This document shows positions 1 through 8,902 of a stretch of DNA of 64,000 nt, piece by piece; position 1 is the stretch's first letter, and each line of letters starts with the position of its first letter. The stretch is from positions 124,001 to 188,000 of the forward strand of contig NZ_PCOQ01000004.1 of NCBI RefSeq assembly GCF_002975275.1, written 5' to 3'. The notes under the pieces are model-generated. The model did no database searches and was not told where the DNA came from. It was given only the letters and a program-made list of their open reading frames with translations. Both the position numbers and the translations under genes were made by a program. Source of the DNA: Achromobacter sp. MYb9. GTDB taxonomy: Bacteria; Pseudomonadota; Gammaproteobacteria; Burkholderiales; Burkholderiaceae_B.

Positions 1-2
1 AC

Positions 3-383
3 ACCATCGTTCACAGCACGCAGTTCTTTGAATTCCTGGGCGGCATTGCGCAATCGGGCGCTCAGGGCGACGACGTGCGGCTGTCGCCCGCCTTCGTTCA
101 ACCGATTGCGTCCGACGATGTGGCCCTGGCCATGGCCGACGCCACATTGGCGGCCCCGGTGAACGGCACGGTGGAAATCGCCGGACCCGAACGCGTGCGC
201 CTGGCCGAACTGGTGCAACGCTACCTGCGCAAAACCGGCGACGCACGCTTGGTGCGGGCAGACCCCGGCGCGCGCTATTTCGGCGCCCTGCTCGACGACG
301 ACACCCTGGTGCCAGGGCCCAATCCGCGCCTGGGCAACATCGACTTCGAAACCTGGTTCAGCCAGTCGGGCACAAAAAAGTAG
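3..383 (+). CDS. NAD(P)-binding oxidoreductase of the NmrA/SDR type, 3' end only
   Basis: The reading frame is open from the first bases of the window and ends at the TAG at 381-383, so the N-terminal Rossmann half lies outside. The visible 126 residues resemble the C-terminal half of atypical SDR/NmrA-like proteins: a HSTQFFEF stretch, then PAFVQPIASDDVA, then a segment on interchange in the sugar-epimerase-like fold (NGTVEIAGPERV). Substrate cannot be told without the N-terminus. It lies 16 nt upstream of the Ohr-type gene on the same strand, so the two may share a transcript. Confidence 0.75.
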   Translation, partial: TIVHSTQFFEFLGGIAQSGAQGDDVRLSPAFVQPIASDDVALAMADATLAAPVNGTVEIAGPERVRLAELVQRYLRKTGDARLVRADPGARYFGALLDDDTLVPGPNPRLGNIDFETWFSQSGTKK

Positions 384-399
384 CCACACGAGCTCTTTC

Positions 400-894
400 A
401 TGCGCAAACCGCAGCCCCCTTCCCTGACGCTCCTGGACAAGTACCGTGGGCGGGATTTCCTTCCCCTGTACACGACCAGCGTGACGGTGCGGGGCGGCGA
501 GGCCGCGCATGGCCGCGCCTCCGGCATTGCCATTTCGGATGATGGCGAACTGCTCGTGGAACTACGATTGCCGGTCGAATTGGGGGGAACCGGCGGTGGA
601 ACCAACCCCGAACAGCTGTTCGCGGCCGGCTATGCGGCGTGCTTCCACGGCGCGTTAAGCATGTTGGCTGCGCGCGCCGGCCTATCCATTCCGGATGCCT
701 CGGTGACGGCCACGGTCTCGTTCGGTCGCGACCCCGTCGATGGCTTGTTCGCGGTGATCGCGAACATCAACATCCACCTGCCCGGCGTGGCCAAGGCCGT
801 GGCCGAAGAGCTGGCGCGCAATACCGAACGCCTATGCCCGTACTCCAAAATGGCCCAGAACGGGATCGAATGCGTGGTGATGTTGACGCAATAA
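400..894 (+). CDS. OsmC/Ohr family organic hydroperoxide reductase
   Basis: This 164-residue protein matches Ohr-type peroxidases, which reduce organic hydroperoxides with a pair of reactive cysteines. The sequence shows GGTNPEQLFAAGYAACFHGAL with the peroxidatic Cys at 81 and the resolving Cys at 146 in ERLCPYSKM; a third Cys is at 158. It is about 20 residues longer than usual because of an N-terminal extension (LLDKYRGRDF), and no internal ATG allows a shorter start before residue 88. Regulation is usually by OhrR (MarR type), but no such gene is adjacent. A LysR gene converges on it 8 nt downstream. Confidence 0.92.
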   Translation: MRKPQPPSLTLLDKYRGRDFLPLYTTSVTVRGGEAAHGRASGIAISDDGELLVELRLPVELGGTGGGTNPEQLFAAGYAACFHGALSMLAARAGLSIPDASVTATVSFGRDPVDGLFAVIANINIHLPGVAKAVAEELARNTERLCPYSKMAQNGIECVVMLTQ

Positions 895-902
895 GCAGGG
901 CG

Positions 903-1898
903 TCAGGCCTGTTTCACCAACAGGCTGTCCAGTATCTGCAAATCCCGCGCGCGGATGCCTTCGGTCATGTAGTCGATGAAGACGCGTATGCGCGCGGGCA
1001 GATGCTCACGGCTTAGAAAGCACAGATAATGCCCGCGGTCGTCCGGCGCGTATTGCGGCAGGCAGGCCACCAGGTTGCCGGCGCGCAAGTGGTCGCAAAC
1101 CTGGTAACCCGCCATCTGCGCGATACCGTGGCCGTCCAGCACGGTCTGCAGCACCAGATCGGCGTCATTGAACGTCAGCATGGCGGGCGGCGCGACCTTG
1201 CGCAGTTGGCCGTTCACCTTGAATTCCCATTCGTAGACACGCCCCGATGCGAACAGGAAGTTCACGCAACGATGGGCGGAGATTTCCTCGACGCTAGCCG
1301 GCAAGCCATGTTTGGCTGCATAGGCTGGCGAGGCGCATAGCATCATCTGCATCGGTATCACTTTCTTGGCGATCACGCGGCTGTCTTCCATGCGGCCATT
1401 GCGGAACGACACATCGACGCGGTCCGTCGTGAAGTCGGTGGGCCCGTCATCAAGCAACAACTCTACCGAGATATTCGGGTTGGCCTCGCGAAACCCGTTC
1501 AGCAGCGGCGCGACGACCTTGCGCCCAAAACCCACGGTGGCGCACACGCGCAGTTTCCCCGAAGGCGGGCCCTCGCGCAGATCACGCATGTCGTCCAACG
1601 CCCCGATGATCCGTTCCACGCCGGGATGGCACTGTTCATAGAAGCGCTTTCCCTCTGCGGTCAGGGAGGTGCTGCGCGTGGTGCGAACGAACAACCGGAT
1701 GCCAAGCTGGTCTTCCAGCTTTTGCACGCTGCGGCTGACAGCGGACCGGCCGATGCCCAGGCGGTCACCGGCCTTGGCGAAGTTGCCTTCGACGGCGACG
1801 GCGATGAACGCCATGACGCCGGCATAGCTGGTGGCGAAGCTGTCGGCCAGGGAATCTGGTCCGTTGGCCGGAGGGGAAGCTGAGACGGGTGTCGGCAT
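903..1898 (-). CDS. LysR-family transcriptional regulator
   Basis: A 331-residue LysR protein. The winged helix-turn-helix (FAKAGDRLGIGRSAVSRSVQKLE) sits at about residues 35-65 and is followed by a two-lobed effector domain. The start at 1898 (MPTPVSAS) leaves an unusual 28-residue leader before the helix-turn-helix. An ATG at 1814 would give a typical LysR length, and neither start has a strong Shine-Dalgarno. The frame also stays open upstream to 2054. It converges with the Ohr gene and follows the cupin gene on the same strand. Its target is unknown. Confidence 0.85.
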   Translation of the reverse strand: MPTPVSASPPANGPDSLADSFATSYAGVMAFIAVAVEGNFAKAGDRLGIGRSAVSRSVQKLEDQLGIRLFVRTTRSTSLTAEGKRFYEQCHPGVERIIGALDDMRDLREGPPSGKLRVCATVGFGRKVVAPLLNGFREANPNISVELLLDDGPTDFTTDRVDVSFRNGRMEDSRVIAKKVIPMQMMLCASPAYAAKHGLPASVEEISAHRCVNFLFASGRVYEWEFKVNGQLRKVAPPAMLTFNDADLVLQTVLDGHGIAQMAGYQVCDHLRAGNLVACLPQYAPDDRGHYLCFLSREHLPARIRVFIDYMTEGIRARDLQILDSLLVKQA

Positions 1899-2063
1899 GG
1901 TGGCGGCATCGCAAAGTAGGTGGGTCCTACCGATAAGACGGCGCGCCGGGCCGTTTTGTGACATCGAACGCAAAAAAAGCTGGCTTTCCAGGGGAAAGTC
2001 CAGCTTCGAAGGCGATGGCTCGCGGCGCCAGATGCCGAGAGCCGGGCGAAACATTACCCGTCC

Positions 2064-2483
2064 CTATTTCACCAGTGTCAGGACCGGCGCGCCCTTCTTT
2101 TTGATCAGGAGGACCAGGAACTTGGCCGGCTGGGTCTGGCTGGCATTGCGGCCCACGGTGTGGATGTCGTGCGGGCCCTCGTAGAAGGTCTGGCCAGGGG
2201 TCAGCGTCACTTCCTTGCCCCCTTTTACCTGCATGACGATGCTGCCTTCAAGCACATAGACGAAGCTGTGGGCGTCGTGGCGGTGGATGGGATCGGCCGC
2301 ACCGGGCGGATAGTCGACGACGATCATCTCCGCGTCCTTGCCGGGAATGTCCGGCAGATCCTTGTTCATCAGCTCCGTGACGATGGCGTCGGCCGGCGCG
2401 GCGCCGGAAGCGGCATGGGCAAGCGGGCTCAATAGCGCGCCTGCGGCAACAAGGGGCAACCCGAACTTCAAGATTTTCAACAT
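2064..2483 (-). CDS. secreted cupin-domain protein
   Basis: A 139-residue protein with a signal peptide (MLKILKFGLPLVAAG to about residue 25) followed by a single cupin barrel. Metal ligands are visible: His67, His69 and Glu79 in motif 1 and His105/His108 in motif 2. The start at 2483 is supported by an AAGGA Shine-Dalgarno 7 nt upstream; an ATG 33 nt further up would bury the signal peptide. It lies 122 nt downstream of the ECF sigma gene on the same strand, so it is a candidate member of that regulon. Small periplasmic cupins of this type have no agreed substrate. Confidence 0.85.
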   Translation of the reverse strand: MLKILKFGLPLVAAGALLSPLAHAASGAAPADAIVTELMNKDLPDIPGKDAEMIVVDYPPGAADPIHRHDAHSFVYVLEGSIVMQVKGGKEVTLTPGQTFYEGPHDIHTVGRNASQTQPAKFLVLLIKKKGAPVLTLVK

Positions 2484-2605
2484 GACCAATCCTTCGCAGC
2501 GTAGTGGAACCGCCATCGTAGGAGTGCCGGCCGCACGGCGGTAGATCCGCGCGGGGGATCACCATGTTGCCCGGCATGCACCAACGCCCGCGCAGGACCG
2601 CGATA

Positions 2606-3484
2606 TCAGCGTTGCGCCAGGGCGGCCGAAATACGCGCGAGCTTGTCCGGGTTGCGCTGCACCAGAACCCGCGTCAGGCGCTCACCGTCGGTTTCATAGG
2701 ACTGCACCGATTCAAGTTGGCCATCGATGAACCGCAATAAGGTCCACTGGCCGTTCACCTGGACCACTTCCGTGCCCAGCCCGTCGCGGAACCGGCGCTT
2801 GCCGGCATAGAACAATTGCGCCAGGCGTTTTCCGCCCACCAGGCTGGCAAAGCTGGACACCTTGCCTCCGCCGTCGCCGATGAGCTCGGCGTCGTCGCTC
2901 AACAACGCATGCAGACCGTGGAAATCGCTACGTTGCATCGCGTCGGCAAAGGCGTTCAGCAGGCGTTGCAACGTCGCGCGAGGCACGGCTTCGCGTGGCT
3001 CGCCCTGGCGCAACTGCTGCTTGGCCCGTCGCACCAGCTGACGGACCGCGACCTGGGTCTTGTCCAGCGTCAGCGCGATGTCTTCATAGTCGGCATCGAA
3101 CACCTCGCGCATCAGGAATGCTGCACGGGCGTCGGGTGAAAGCCGTTCCAGCAGGTACAGAAAGGCCACCGACACGTCGTCGGCCTGCTCATGGATCTGC
3201 TCCGGCGTGGCAGGCGCGGCCATCAGCATCGGCTCGGGCAGCCAGACCCCCACGTAATTCTCCCGTTCGGCCTTGGCGGCGCGCAAACGGTCGATGGACA
3301 GCCGCGTGGTGGCGGTGACGAGCCAGGCTTCGGCATTCTGCACGGCAGCGCGGTCGGCGCCGTGCCAACGCAGCCAGGCTTCCTGCACCACGTCTTCCGC
3401 CTCGGCGACGGCGCCCAGCATGCGGTAGGCGATGGCGTACAGGCGAGGACGATGACGCTCGAAGGAGAGCACGGAGTCGGTCAT
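2606..3484 (-). CDS. ECF41-type sigma factor (SigJ-like) with SnoaL-like C-terminal domain
   Basis: A 292-residue extracytoplasmic-function sigma factor. Region 2 covers about residues 5-70 (RMLGAVAEAEDVVQEAWLRW) and region 4 about 105-158. The three ECF41 signatures are all present: WLPEP at 81-85 in the linker, DGGGK at 204-208 and NPDKL at 278-282 in the C-terminal NTF2/SnoaL-like extension. In the family this extension acts as a built-in switch instead of a separate anti-sigma factor. The start at 3484 is the first ATG before conserved sequence. The usual ECF41 partner (a carboxymuconolactone decarboxylase, oxidoreductase or epimerase gene) is not next to it. A cupin gene follows and a bestrophin gene precedes it. 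Confidence 0.93.
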   Translation of the reverse strand: MTDSVLSFERHRPRLYAIAYRMLGAVAEAEDVVQEAWLRWHGADRAAVQNAEAWLVTATTRLSIDRLRAAKAERENYVGVWLPEPMLMAAPATPEQIHEQADDVSVAFLYLLERLSPDARAAFLMREVFDADYEDIALTLDKTQVAVRQLVRRAKQQLRQGEPREAVPRATLQRLLNAFADAMQRSDFHGLHALLSDDAELIGDGGGKVSSFASLVGGKRLAQLFYAGKRRFRDGLGTEVVQVNGQWTLLRFIDGQLESVQSYETDGERLTRVLVQRNPDKLARISAALAQR

Positions 3485-3603
3485 GGAGGGCGTCAACGCC
3501 AAGGAAGGCGAACCGGAAGCCAAGTATTCTGCCGCAGCCACGCGATGACGACAAGCGCAAGTGCGAAGCCAGGCCCCGATTCTGCCGTACCGGGCCGCAC
3601 GGC

Positions 3604-4605
3604 CTACAGCGCGATGACGGTGGCGGCCAATTCCGGCAGGTCGGCGCGGCCCTGCATCTGTTTCAGATCCCGCTCGATCATGGTGCAAAGGCGGCTGATC
3701 GGCACATCGTTCGCGCTGCCTTCGAAGGGGTTCTCGGTGCTTTCACCGACTTGCTCAAGCGACGTGTAGATCCACGAGATGATCACGCTGAACGGCACCG
3801 CGAGCCACGCCGTCTGACCCTGCATGAAGCCGTTGATGCTCTGGCCGATCTGGTCGAACTGGGCCGTCAGGCCGAACGGCAGCGCCACGCAGAACGACCG
3901 CACGAACAAGGTGTTGATGATGGCGTATTGGCGCGGATACGGGAAATTCTTGATTCGTTCGGCTTGCCCCTGCAGATCCAGGAAGTCCCGGATACGACCG
4001 TTAAGCTCGGCAGACTCCGACGCGCTGATGACGCCGTCGTCCAGCAAGCCTCTTACCGCCTGCCCTTGCCTGGCCAGCAACTGCGCGGCCTTGTCGTCCA
4101 CGTGCGCCAGCGCTGCCATTTCCTGCGGCACCAAATAGCGCGACAGCGCGGAATCGAGGGGTTCGCGGCGCTCGGGAATCACGTATCGGCGTTGGTACTC
4201 CGCATTCGGCCGACTGGCCGCGTTTTCCCACACCCGGGTCTCGCGCAATTGATAGCGCAGCGCCGTCAGCCATGCCAGATGCCGGTCCATCAGCGTAGCG
4301 GCACGGCCGGAATCGCCGACATAGGCTTGGCTGATCACCCCCCAGTAGCGGCTGACGCTGACGATGTTCATCCAGATCCTTTGGGCTTCGACGGTGCGCG
4401 TATACGTCTGCACATTCTTGAATCCAACCACGAAAGTGGTCGCGGTGCCCAGCAACGACACCACCGACAACGGCAGCGTCAGCCATTTCATGCCGGCAAC
4501 CTGGTAAAGCAGCACCGGGACAAGGCCCAGCGCCAACAGGTAATAGATGCTCCGGCGCGTCCACACGACGAATTCGCTCAGGCGATAGGATTTTCCCAGA
4601 TGCAT
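3604..4605 (-). CDS. bestrophin-like anion channel (UPF0187)
   Basis: A 333-residue membrane protein of the bestrophin family, whose members form pentameric chloride or bicarbonate channels in the inner membrane. Two hydrophobic helices lie at about 20-65 and two more at about 235-290, separated by a long cytoplasmic helical region. The family hallmark is near the C-terminus (GESTENPFEG then NDVP). Length fits bacterial homologues. It is upstream of the sigma factor gene on the same strand with a 119-nt gap. Ion selectivity in bacteria is not settled. Confidence 0.9.
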   Translation of the reverse strand: MHLGKSYRLSEFVVWTRRSIYYLLALGLVPVLLYQVAGMKWLTLPLSVVSLLGTATTFVVGFKNVQTYTRTVEAQRIWMNIVSVSRYWGVISQAYVGDSGRAATLMDRHLAWLTALRYQLRETRVWENAASRPNAEYQRRYVIPERREPLDSALSRYLVPQEMAALAHVDDKAAQLLARQGQAVRGLLDDGVISASESAELNGRIRDFLDLQGQAERIKNFPYPRQYAIINTLFVRSFCVALPFGLTAQFDQIGQSINGFMQGQTAWLAVPFSVIISWIYTSLEQVGESTENPFEGSANDVPISRLCTMIERDLKQMQGRADLPELAATVIAL

Positions 4606-4934
4606 GGTCTCGGTCCCGCGCCCGCGGGCGCCAAGTCAACGCGCGAATCGCCGCGCCTTCATCAACGCGCGGGTAGCCGCGCCTTCGGACGTGCATGCCT
4701 TGCATCGTCGGAACGAATGCTAGAACCGCCGCGCGCATCGCGGTAGCGCCGCGCCGTGATGCACGGTGTTGTCCTGGTGGCAACAATCCGGCGCCGCGCG
4801 CATTGGTGCGCACCACGCAACAGCGTGCTTCCCCCCGCGGATCTACCGGGCCCAAAGCGCCACGCCTACGATGCCCTCACCCTCCACGCAGAGGTCTCAT
4901 TCCCCGCGACGCGCACCACAACAGGAGCCTCCCC
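4606..4934. other. 329-nt divergent intergenic region with a 26-bp tandem repeat
   Basis: This gap separates the bestrophin gene (leftward) from the hydrolase gene (rightward) and must hold both promoters. Two imperfect direct copies of a 26-bp unit lie at 4637-4662 and 4663-4688 (21 of 26 identical, beginning CAACGCGCG and containing GCCGCGCCTTC). I see no convincing -35/-10 pair and no credible coding frame. Confidence 0.6.
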
Positions 4935-5762
4935 ATGACCCGAAACACCTTCACCACCTCGGACGGCACGCAGATCTACTACAAGGATTGGGGCGACGGC
5001 CCTGTCGTGACGTTCTCCCACGGCTGGCCCCTCAACGCGGACGCCTGGGATGGCCAGATGCACTTTCTGGCAAGCCATGGCTTTCGCGTCATCGCGCACG
5101 ACCGACGCGGTCACGGACGTTCGTCGCAACCCTCATCCGGCAACGACATGAACGGCTACGCGGATGACTTGGCGCAGCTGATTGAGATGCTGGATTTGAA
5201 AGACATCTCGATGGTCGGCCACTCCACCGGCGGCGGCGAAGTGGTGCGCTACATCGGCCGCCACGGAACCCGGCGCGTAAGCCGAGCGGTGCTGATCGGC
5301 GCGGTGCCCCCCGTGATGCTGAAGTCGGCCGCCAACCCCGAAGGCCTGCCGATCGACGTCTTCGACGGCATCCGCGAGGGCGTGGCCGGCGACCGTTCCC
5401 AGTTCTACAAGGACCTGGCCATTCCCTTCTATGGCGCGAACCGCGACGGGGCCAAGGTCTCGGCGGGGCTGCTGGAGCAGTTCTGGCTATGGAGCATGCA
5501 GAGCGGCCAGAAGAATGCCTACGAATGCGTCAAGGCCTTTTCCGAAACGGACTTCACGGAAGACCTGAAGCGGATCGACGTGCCGACCCTTTTCATACAT
5601 GGCGAAGACGATCAGATCGTGCCCGTGCACAACTCGGCGAAGAAAGCCGCGCGGCTGGTGAACAACGCACGGGAAATCTACTACCCCGGCGCGCCGCACG
5701 GCCTCACTGCCACCCTGCAAGACCGTGTCAACGCCGACTTGCTCGCCTTTCTCCGCGCGTGA
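4935..5762 (+). CDS. alpha/beta hydrolase, non-heme chloroperoxidase/arylesterase type
   Basis: A 275-residue cytoplasmic hydrolase that matches the cofactor-free chloroperoxidase family, whose members are in practice esterases with perhydrolase activity. The oxyanion motif FSHGWPLN is at 27-34, the nucleophile Ser97 is in GHSTGGG, the acid is Asp225/226 in HGEDDQIVP, and His255 is in GAPHG. The ATG at 4935 has an AGGAG site 9 nt upstream. It heads a three-gene rightward run with the metallo-hydrolase and SDR genes. The natural substrate is unknown. Confidence 0.9.
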   Translation: MTRNTFTTSDGTQIYYKDWGDGPVVTFSHGWPLNADAWDGQMHFLASHGFRVIAHDRRGHGRSSQPSSGNDMNGYADDLAQLIEMLDLKDISMVGHSTGGGEVVRYIGRHGTRRVSRAVLIGAVPPVMLKSAANPEGLPIDVFDGIREGVAGDRSQFYKDLAIPFYGANRDGAKVSAGLLEQFWLWSMQSGQKNAYECVKAFSETDFTEDLKRIDVPTLFIHGEDDQIVPVHNSAKKAARLVNNAREIYYPGAPHGLTATLQDRVNADLLAFLRA

Positions 5763-5848
5763 CCGCGCGGCCCTTCAATGCCCATACCCTGCCAGCTGCC
5801 TGGCACATCCCGGCCAGCGAATCCGGCCGCCTTTCAGGAGATACCGCT

Positions 5849-6766
5849 ATGCTTTCCGTAGACCAAGCCTTGCCTTCGAACCCTGTCGCGCCTGTCGATC
5901 TGGTGCCGTCCCGTTACGCCGTGCGAGTGGGCGAAATCGATGCGCTGGTGGTCAGTGATGGCGTGCTGCCGTTACCCACCTCCACGATGGCCACCAACGT
6001 CGACCCCGCCGACCTGGCGGACTGGCTCCGCCACATGTTCATGCCGCCCGACGCGTTCGACTGGCCGCTGAACGTGATGGTGGCCCGCAGCGGCGACCAG
6101 ACCATCCTGATCGACGCCGGGCTGGGAGGACAATTCCCCGGCTTTCCGCGCGCGGGGCAGTTCCCCCAACGCCTGGCGTCAGCTGGCATCGCATTGGAAT
6201 CCGTGACGGATGTCATCATCACCCATATGCACATGGACCACGTGGGCGGCTTGCTCGTCGACGAGGTGAAGCAGCGCCTGCGTCCCGACGTGCGCATCCA
6301 TGTTTCCGCGGCGGAAGTCGCATTCTGGACCTCGCCCGATTTCTCCCAAACCGTCATGCCCAATCCGGTGCCGGACGTGCTCCGGTCCACCGCCACCAGC
6401 TTCTACAACACCTACCGTGACCGGTTGCAGATCTTCGAAGACCGGCATGAAGTGGCCCCCGGCGTGGTGGTCCGGCTCACGGGCGGCCACACGCCCGGAC
6501 ACAGCGTGGTCGACCTGGTATCGGGCGGCGAACGACTGACCTTTGCCGGCGACGCGATGTTCCCCGTCGCCTTCGATCACCCCGACTGGCATAACGGCTT
6601 CGAACACGACCCCGAGAAATCGGCCCGGGTCCGCATTGGCCTGTTCAACGAACTGGCGCAAAGCGGCGGCCTGCTGGTGGCCGCTCACTTGCCGTTCCCC
6701 TCCGTCGGCCGCGTGGCGGTCGACGGCGACGCCTTTCGGTGGGTGCCGGTGATCTGGGACTACTGA
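5849..6766 (+). CDS. metallo-beta-lactamase-fold hydrolase
   Basis: A 305-residue enzyme with the dinuclear-zinc signature HMHMDH at 126-131, GGHTPGHS near 212-219, Asp234 in FAGDA and a late His in AAHLPFP. This pattern is seen in lactonase-like and alkylsulfatase-like branches of the fold. No signal peptide is apparent. The start at 5849 has CAGGAG 8 nt upstream. It lies 86 nt after the chloroperoxidase-like gene and 7 nt before the SDR gene. A lactonase or ester hydrolase role is plausible but the substrate is not evident. Confidence 0.88.
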   Translation: MLSVDQALPSNPVAPVDLVPSRYAVRVGEIDALVVSDGVLPLPTSTMATNVDPADLADWLRHMFMPPDAFDWPLNVMVARSGDQTILIDAGLGGQFPGFPRAGQFPQRLASAGIALESVTDVIITHMHMDHVGGLLVDEVKQRLRPDVRIHVSAAEVAFWTSPDFSQTVMPNPVPDVLRSTATSFYNTYRDRLQIFEDRHEVAPGVVVRLTGGHTPGHSVVDLVSGGERLTFAGDAMFPVAFDHPDWHNGFEHDPEKSARVRIGLFNELAQSGGLLVAAHLPFPSVGRVAVDGDAFRWVPVIWDY

Positions 6767-6773
6767 AGAGAGC

Positions 6774-7529
6774 ATGCACATGAAAAAGCTATTAGGAAAA
6801 AATGCCGTCATCACCGGCGGCAACAGCGGCATCGGCTACGCGGCGGCGCAGGCCTTTGCCGCCGAAGGCGCCCGCGTCGCGATCCTCGGACGGCGGCGGC
6901 AGGCCGTCGACGAGGCGGTGGCCCAACTCGGGCCCTCCGCTTTCGGCGTCGTCGGCGATATCGGGGATCTATCGACGCACGACCGCATGATGGCCGAACT
7001 CGGCGAGCGGTTCGGCGCCATCGACATCTACATGGGCAACGCCGGCATGAACAACATCGAGCCGTCGGCGGCCGTCGGCATCGACAGCTATGACACCCAA
7101 TTCGGCACCAACGCGCGCGCCGTCTTCTTCGGCGTCACAAAGGCCCTGCCACGGATGCGCGACGGCGGCTCCATCATCCTCACAAGCTCCATCGCCACGG
7201 CGAAGGTGCTGGAGAATCATGCGGTCTACGCCGGATCCAAGGCGGCCATTGAAGCCTTTGCGCGGGCCTGGGCGCTGGAGTTCAAAGCCAGGAAGATCCG
7301 CGTCAACGTGTTGAGCCCCGGCCCTACCGACACGCCCATTCTTGAAAAGCTGGGCGTCGCGGAATCGGACCGGGCAGCCTTCGAACAGGGCATGGCGTCG
7401 GCCATTCCGCTTGGACGGCTGGCGCATCCGGACGAACTGGCCCGCGCGGCATTGTTCCTGGCATCGGACGACAGCCGTTTCATCACGGGCATCGTCCTGC
7501 GGGTGGATGGCGGCATGGCATTGACCTGA
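6774..7529 (+). CDS. short-chain dehydrogenase/reductase
   Basis: A 251-residue classical SDR. The nucleotide-binding motif TGGNSGIG is at 14-21, GNAG at 88-91, the catalytic Ser at 138/139, Tyr152 and Lys156 in YAGSK, and the C-terminal PGPTDTP segment follows. An Arg-rich patch after the second strand (GRRRQ) suggests NADP(H) preference. The start at 6774 has GAAGAG upstream; an ATG at 6780 is an equal alternative. It follows the metallo-hydrolase by 7 nt, so the two are likely co-expressed. The substrate is unknown. Confidence 0.92.
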   Translation: MHMKKLLGKNAVITGGNSGIGYAAAQAFAAEGARVAILGRRRQAVDEAVAQLGPSAFGVVGDIGDLSTHDRMMAELGERFGAIDIYMGNAGMNNIEPSAAVGIDSYDTQFGTNARAVFFGVTKALPRMRDGGSIILTSSIATAKVLENHAVYAGSKAAIEAFARAWALEFKARKIRVNVLSPGPTDTPILEKLGVAESDRAAFEQGMASAIPLGRLAHPDELARAALFLASDDSRFITGIVLRVDGGMALT

Positions 7530-7607
7530 ACGGCGGCGACTGTCCCCTAAGCGACATGGACGATCCCGCGTACGCCGACGGGGGCCTCGGGCGCATATTC
7601 GACACCA

Positions 7608-7636
7608 TCAAATATAAGAAATAGTTATTTATTTGA
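7608..7636. promoter_or_regulatory. AT-rich dyad upstream of the sulfide:quinone reductase gene
   Basis: Exact 7-bp arms TCAAATA (7608-7614) and TATTTGA (7630-7636) flank a 15-bp AT-rich centre, about 76 nt upstream of the SQR start. The block stands out from the surrounding GC-rich DNA. Sulfide oxidation genes in proteobacteria are often repressed by ArsR-type sensors (BigR/SqrR) at AT-rich palindromes, so an operator is plausible, but no such regulator is adjacent. Confidence 0.4.
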
Positions 7637-7711
7637 CCTTCTTACCCGCCATTGGTACATATAGACGCGCAACTGCACTTGGTTCCTGACTATTCTCACT
7701 GGAGGATTTTT

Positions 7712-8902
7712 ATGAGCAAGCGAATTGTTGTCGTAGGCGGTGGGGTTGGCGGCACCATGCTGGCCAACCAACTGGTCTCCAAGCTATACCCCGAAGTGTC
7801 GCGAGGCGAAGTCAGCGTCACGTTGTTGTCGGACTCCCCTGACCATTACTACAAGCCCGCCTTCATGTATGTGGCCTTCAATCTTTTCTTCCAGGAAGAG
7901 TTGAAGCGCCCGGAGCGCTCCCTGCTGCGCCCCGAGATCCATTTCCACGTCGATAAAGTCACGCGGTTTGAGTTCAACAGCCAGGAATTGCTGACGCAAC
8001 AGGGCAAGCGCTACGGCTATGACTACCTGGTCATCGCCACGGGCTGCATCCCCGCGCCCGAGCGCATAGAAGGCCTGAAAGAAGCCGGCGACCATTTCTA
8101 CCAGTACGCGCCGGCGCGCCAGTTGGCCAGCCGGCTGTCCAAGATCGACAAAGGCCGGATCTTCGTCAGTGTCACCTTCCCGAAGACGCCGAACGTCCCC
8201 CACCAATGCGGCATCGCGCCGATTGAAACCACCCTGATGCTGGACGACTACTTGCGCCGTCGCGGCGTGCGCGACAAAGTCGAAATTGTCTACACCTACC
8301 CCACCACATCGCAACTCTTGCGCAACTGCCTGTTCTTGCAGCAGCCCACTTGCGAGGTGCTGCCCGCCATCTTCGAGCAACGAGGCATCAAGTTCCAGCG
8401 CGGCTTCACGCTGGCGCGCGTGGACCCGGAGGCCCGCGTCGCGTATTCCGCGGAAGGCGGCGAGCAGCCGTTCGACATCCTGATGGCGACGCCGCCGATA
8501 CGCGCCGTCGACGCCGTGCTGGAGTCGGGCGTGTCCCAGGCAGAGGACAACGAGGGCTGGCTGCCGACAGACCACGAGACGATGCAGGTCTACGGGTTGC
8601 AGAATGTCTACGTCATCGGCGATACGGTGGACCTTCCGGTCAGCAAAGCAGGCGGCTCGTGCCACAACCAGGCGCCCGTCATCGCCAACAACATTGCGGG
8701 CGAAATCCGCCTGGGCCACCCTTGCAGCGCCTACGAAGGCCGTGTGCAGGCCGTTGCCCAGATGGGTCTGTACGCGGGCATGCCCCTCTGGTACGACTAC
8801 ACCCATGACGTGCAGCCCACCCCTCCCACCAAACTGGGCGGGCTGCTTCGGCATGGATTCAACCGGGGGCTGTACTGGGCGGTCGCAAGGGGAATGCTAT
8901 GA
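7712..8902 (+). CDS. sulfide:quinone oxidoreductase-like flavoprotein
   Basis: A 396-residue FAD enzyme that oxidises sulfide and passes electrons to membrane quinone. The N-terminal dinucleotide fold is VVGGGVGG. Cys112, Cys166 (PHQCG) and Cys317 (GGSCHNQ) fit the three-cysteine SQR pattern, and a second FAD contact is VIGDTVDLPVSKAGG. The start at 7712 has a perfect GGAGGA 7 nt upstream, far better than the ATG 60 nt earlier. Its stop overlaps the DUF1641 start (ATGA at 8899-8902), so translation is coupled. A flavocytochrome c sulfide dehydrogenase relative is the main alternative. Confidence 0.88.
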   Translation: MSKRIVVVGGGVGGTMLANQLVSKLYPEVSRGEVSVTLLSDSPDHYYKPAFMYVAFNLFFQEELKRPERSLLRPEIHFHVDKVTRFEFNSQELLTQQGKRYGYDYLVIATGCIPAPERIEGLKEAGDHFYQYAPARQLASRLSKIDKGRIFVSVTFPKTPNVPHQCGIAPIETTLMLDDYLRRRGVRDKVEIVYTYPTTSQLLRNCLFLQQPTCEVLPAIFEQRGIKFQRGFTLARVDPEARVAYSAEGGEQPFDILMATPPIRAVDAVLESGVSQAEDNEGWLPTDHETMQVYGLQNVYVIGDTVDLPVSKAGGSCHNQAPVIANNIAGEIRLGHPCSAYEGRVQAVAQMGLYAGMPLWYDYTHDVQPTPPTKLGGLLRHGFNRGLYWAVARGML

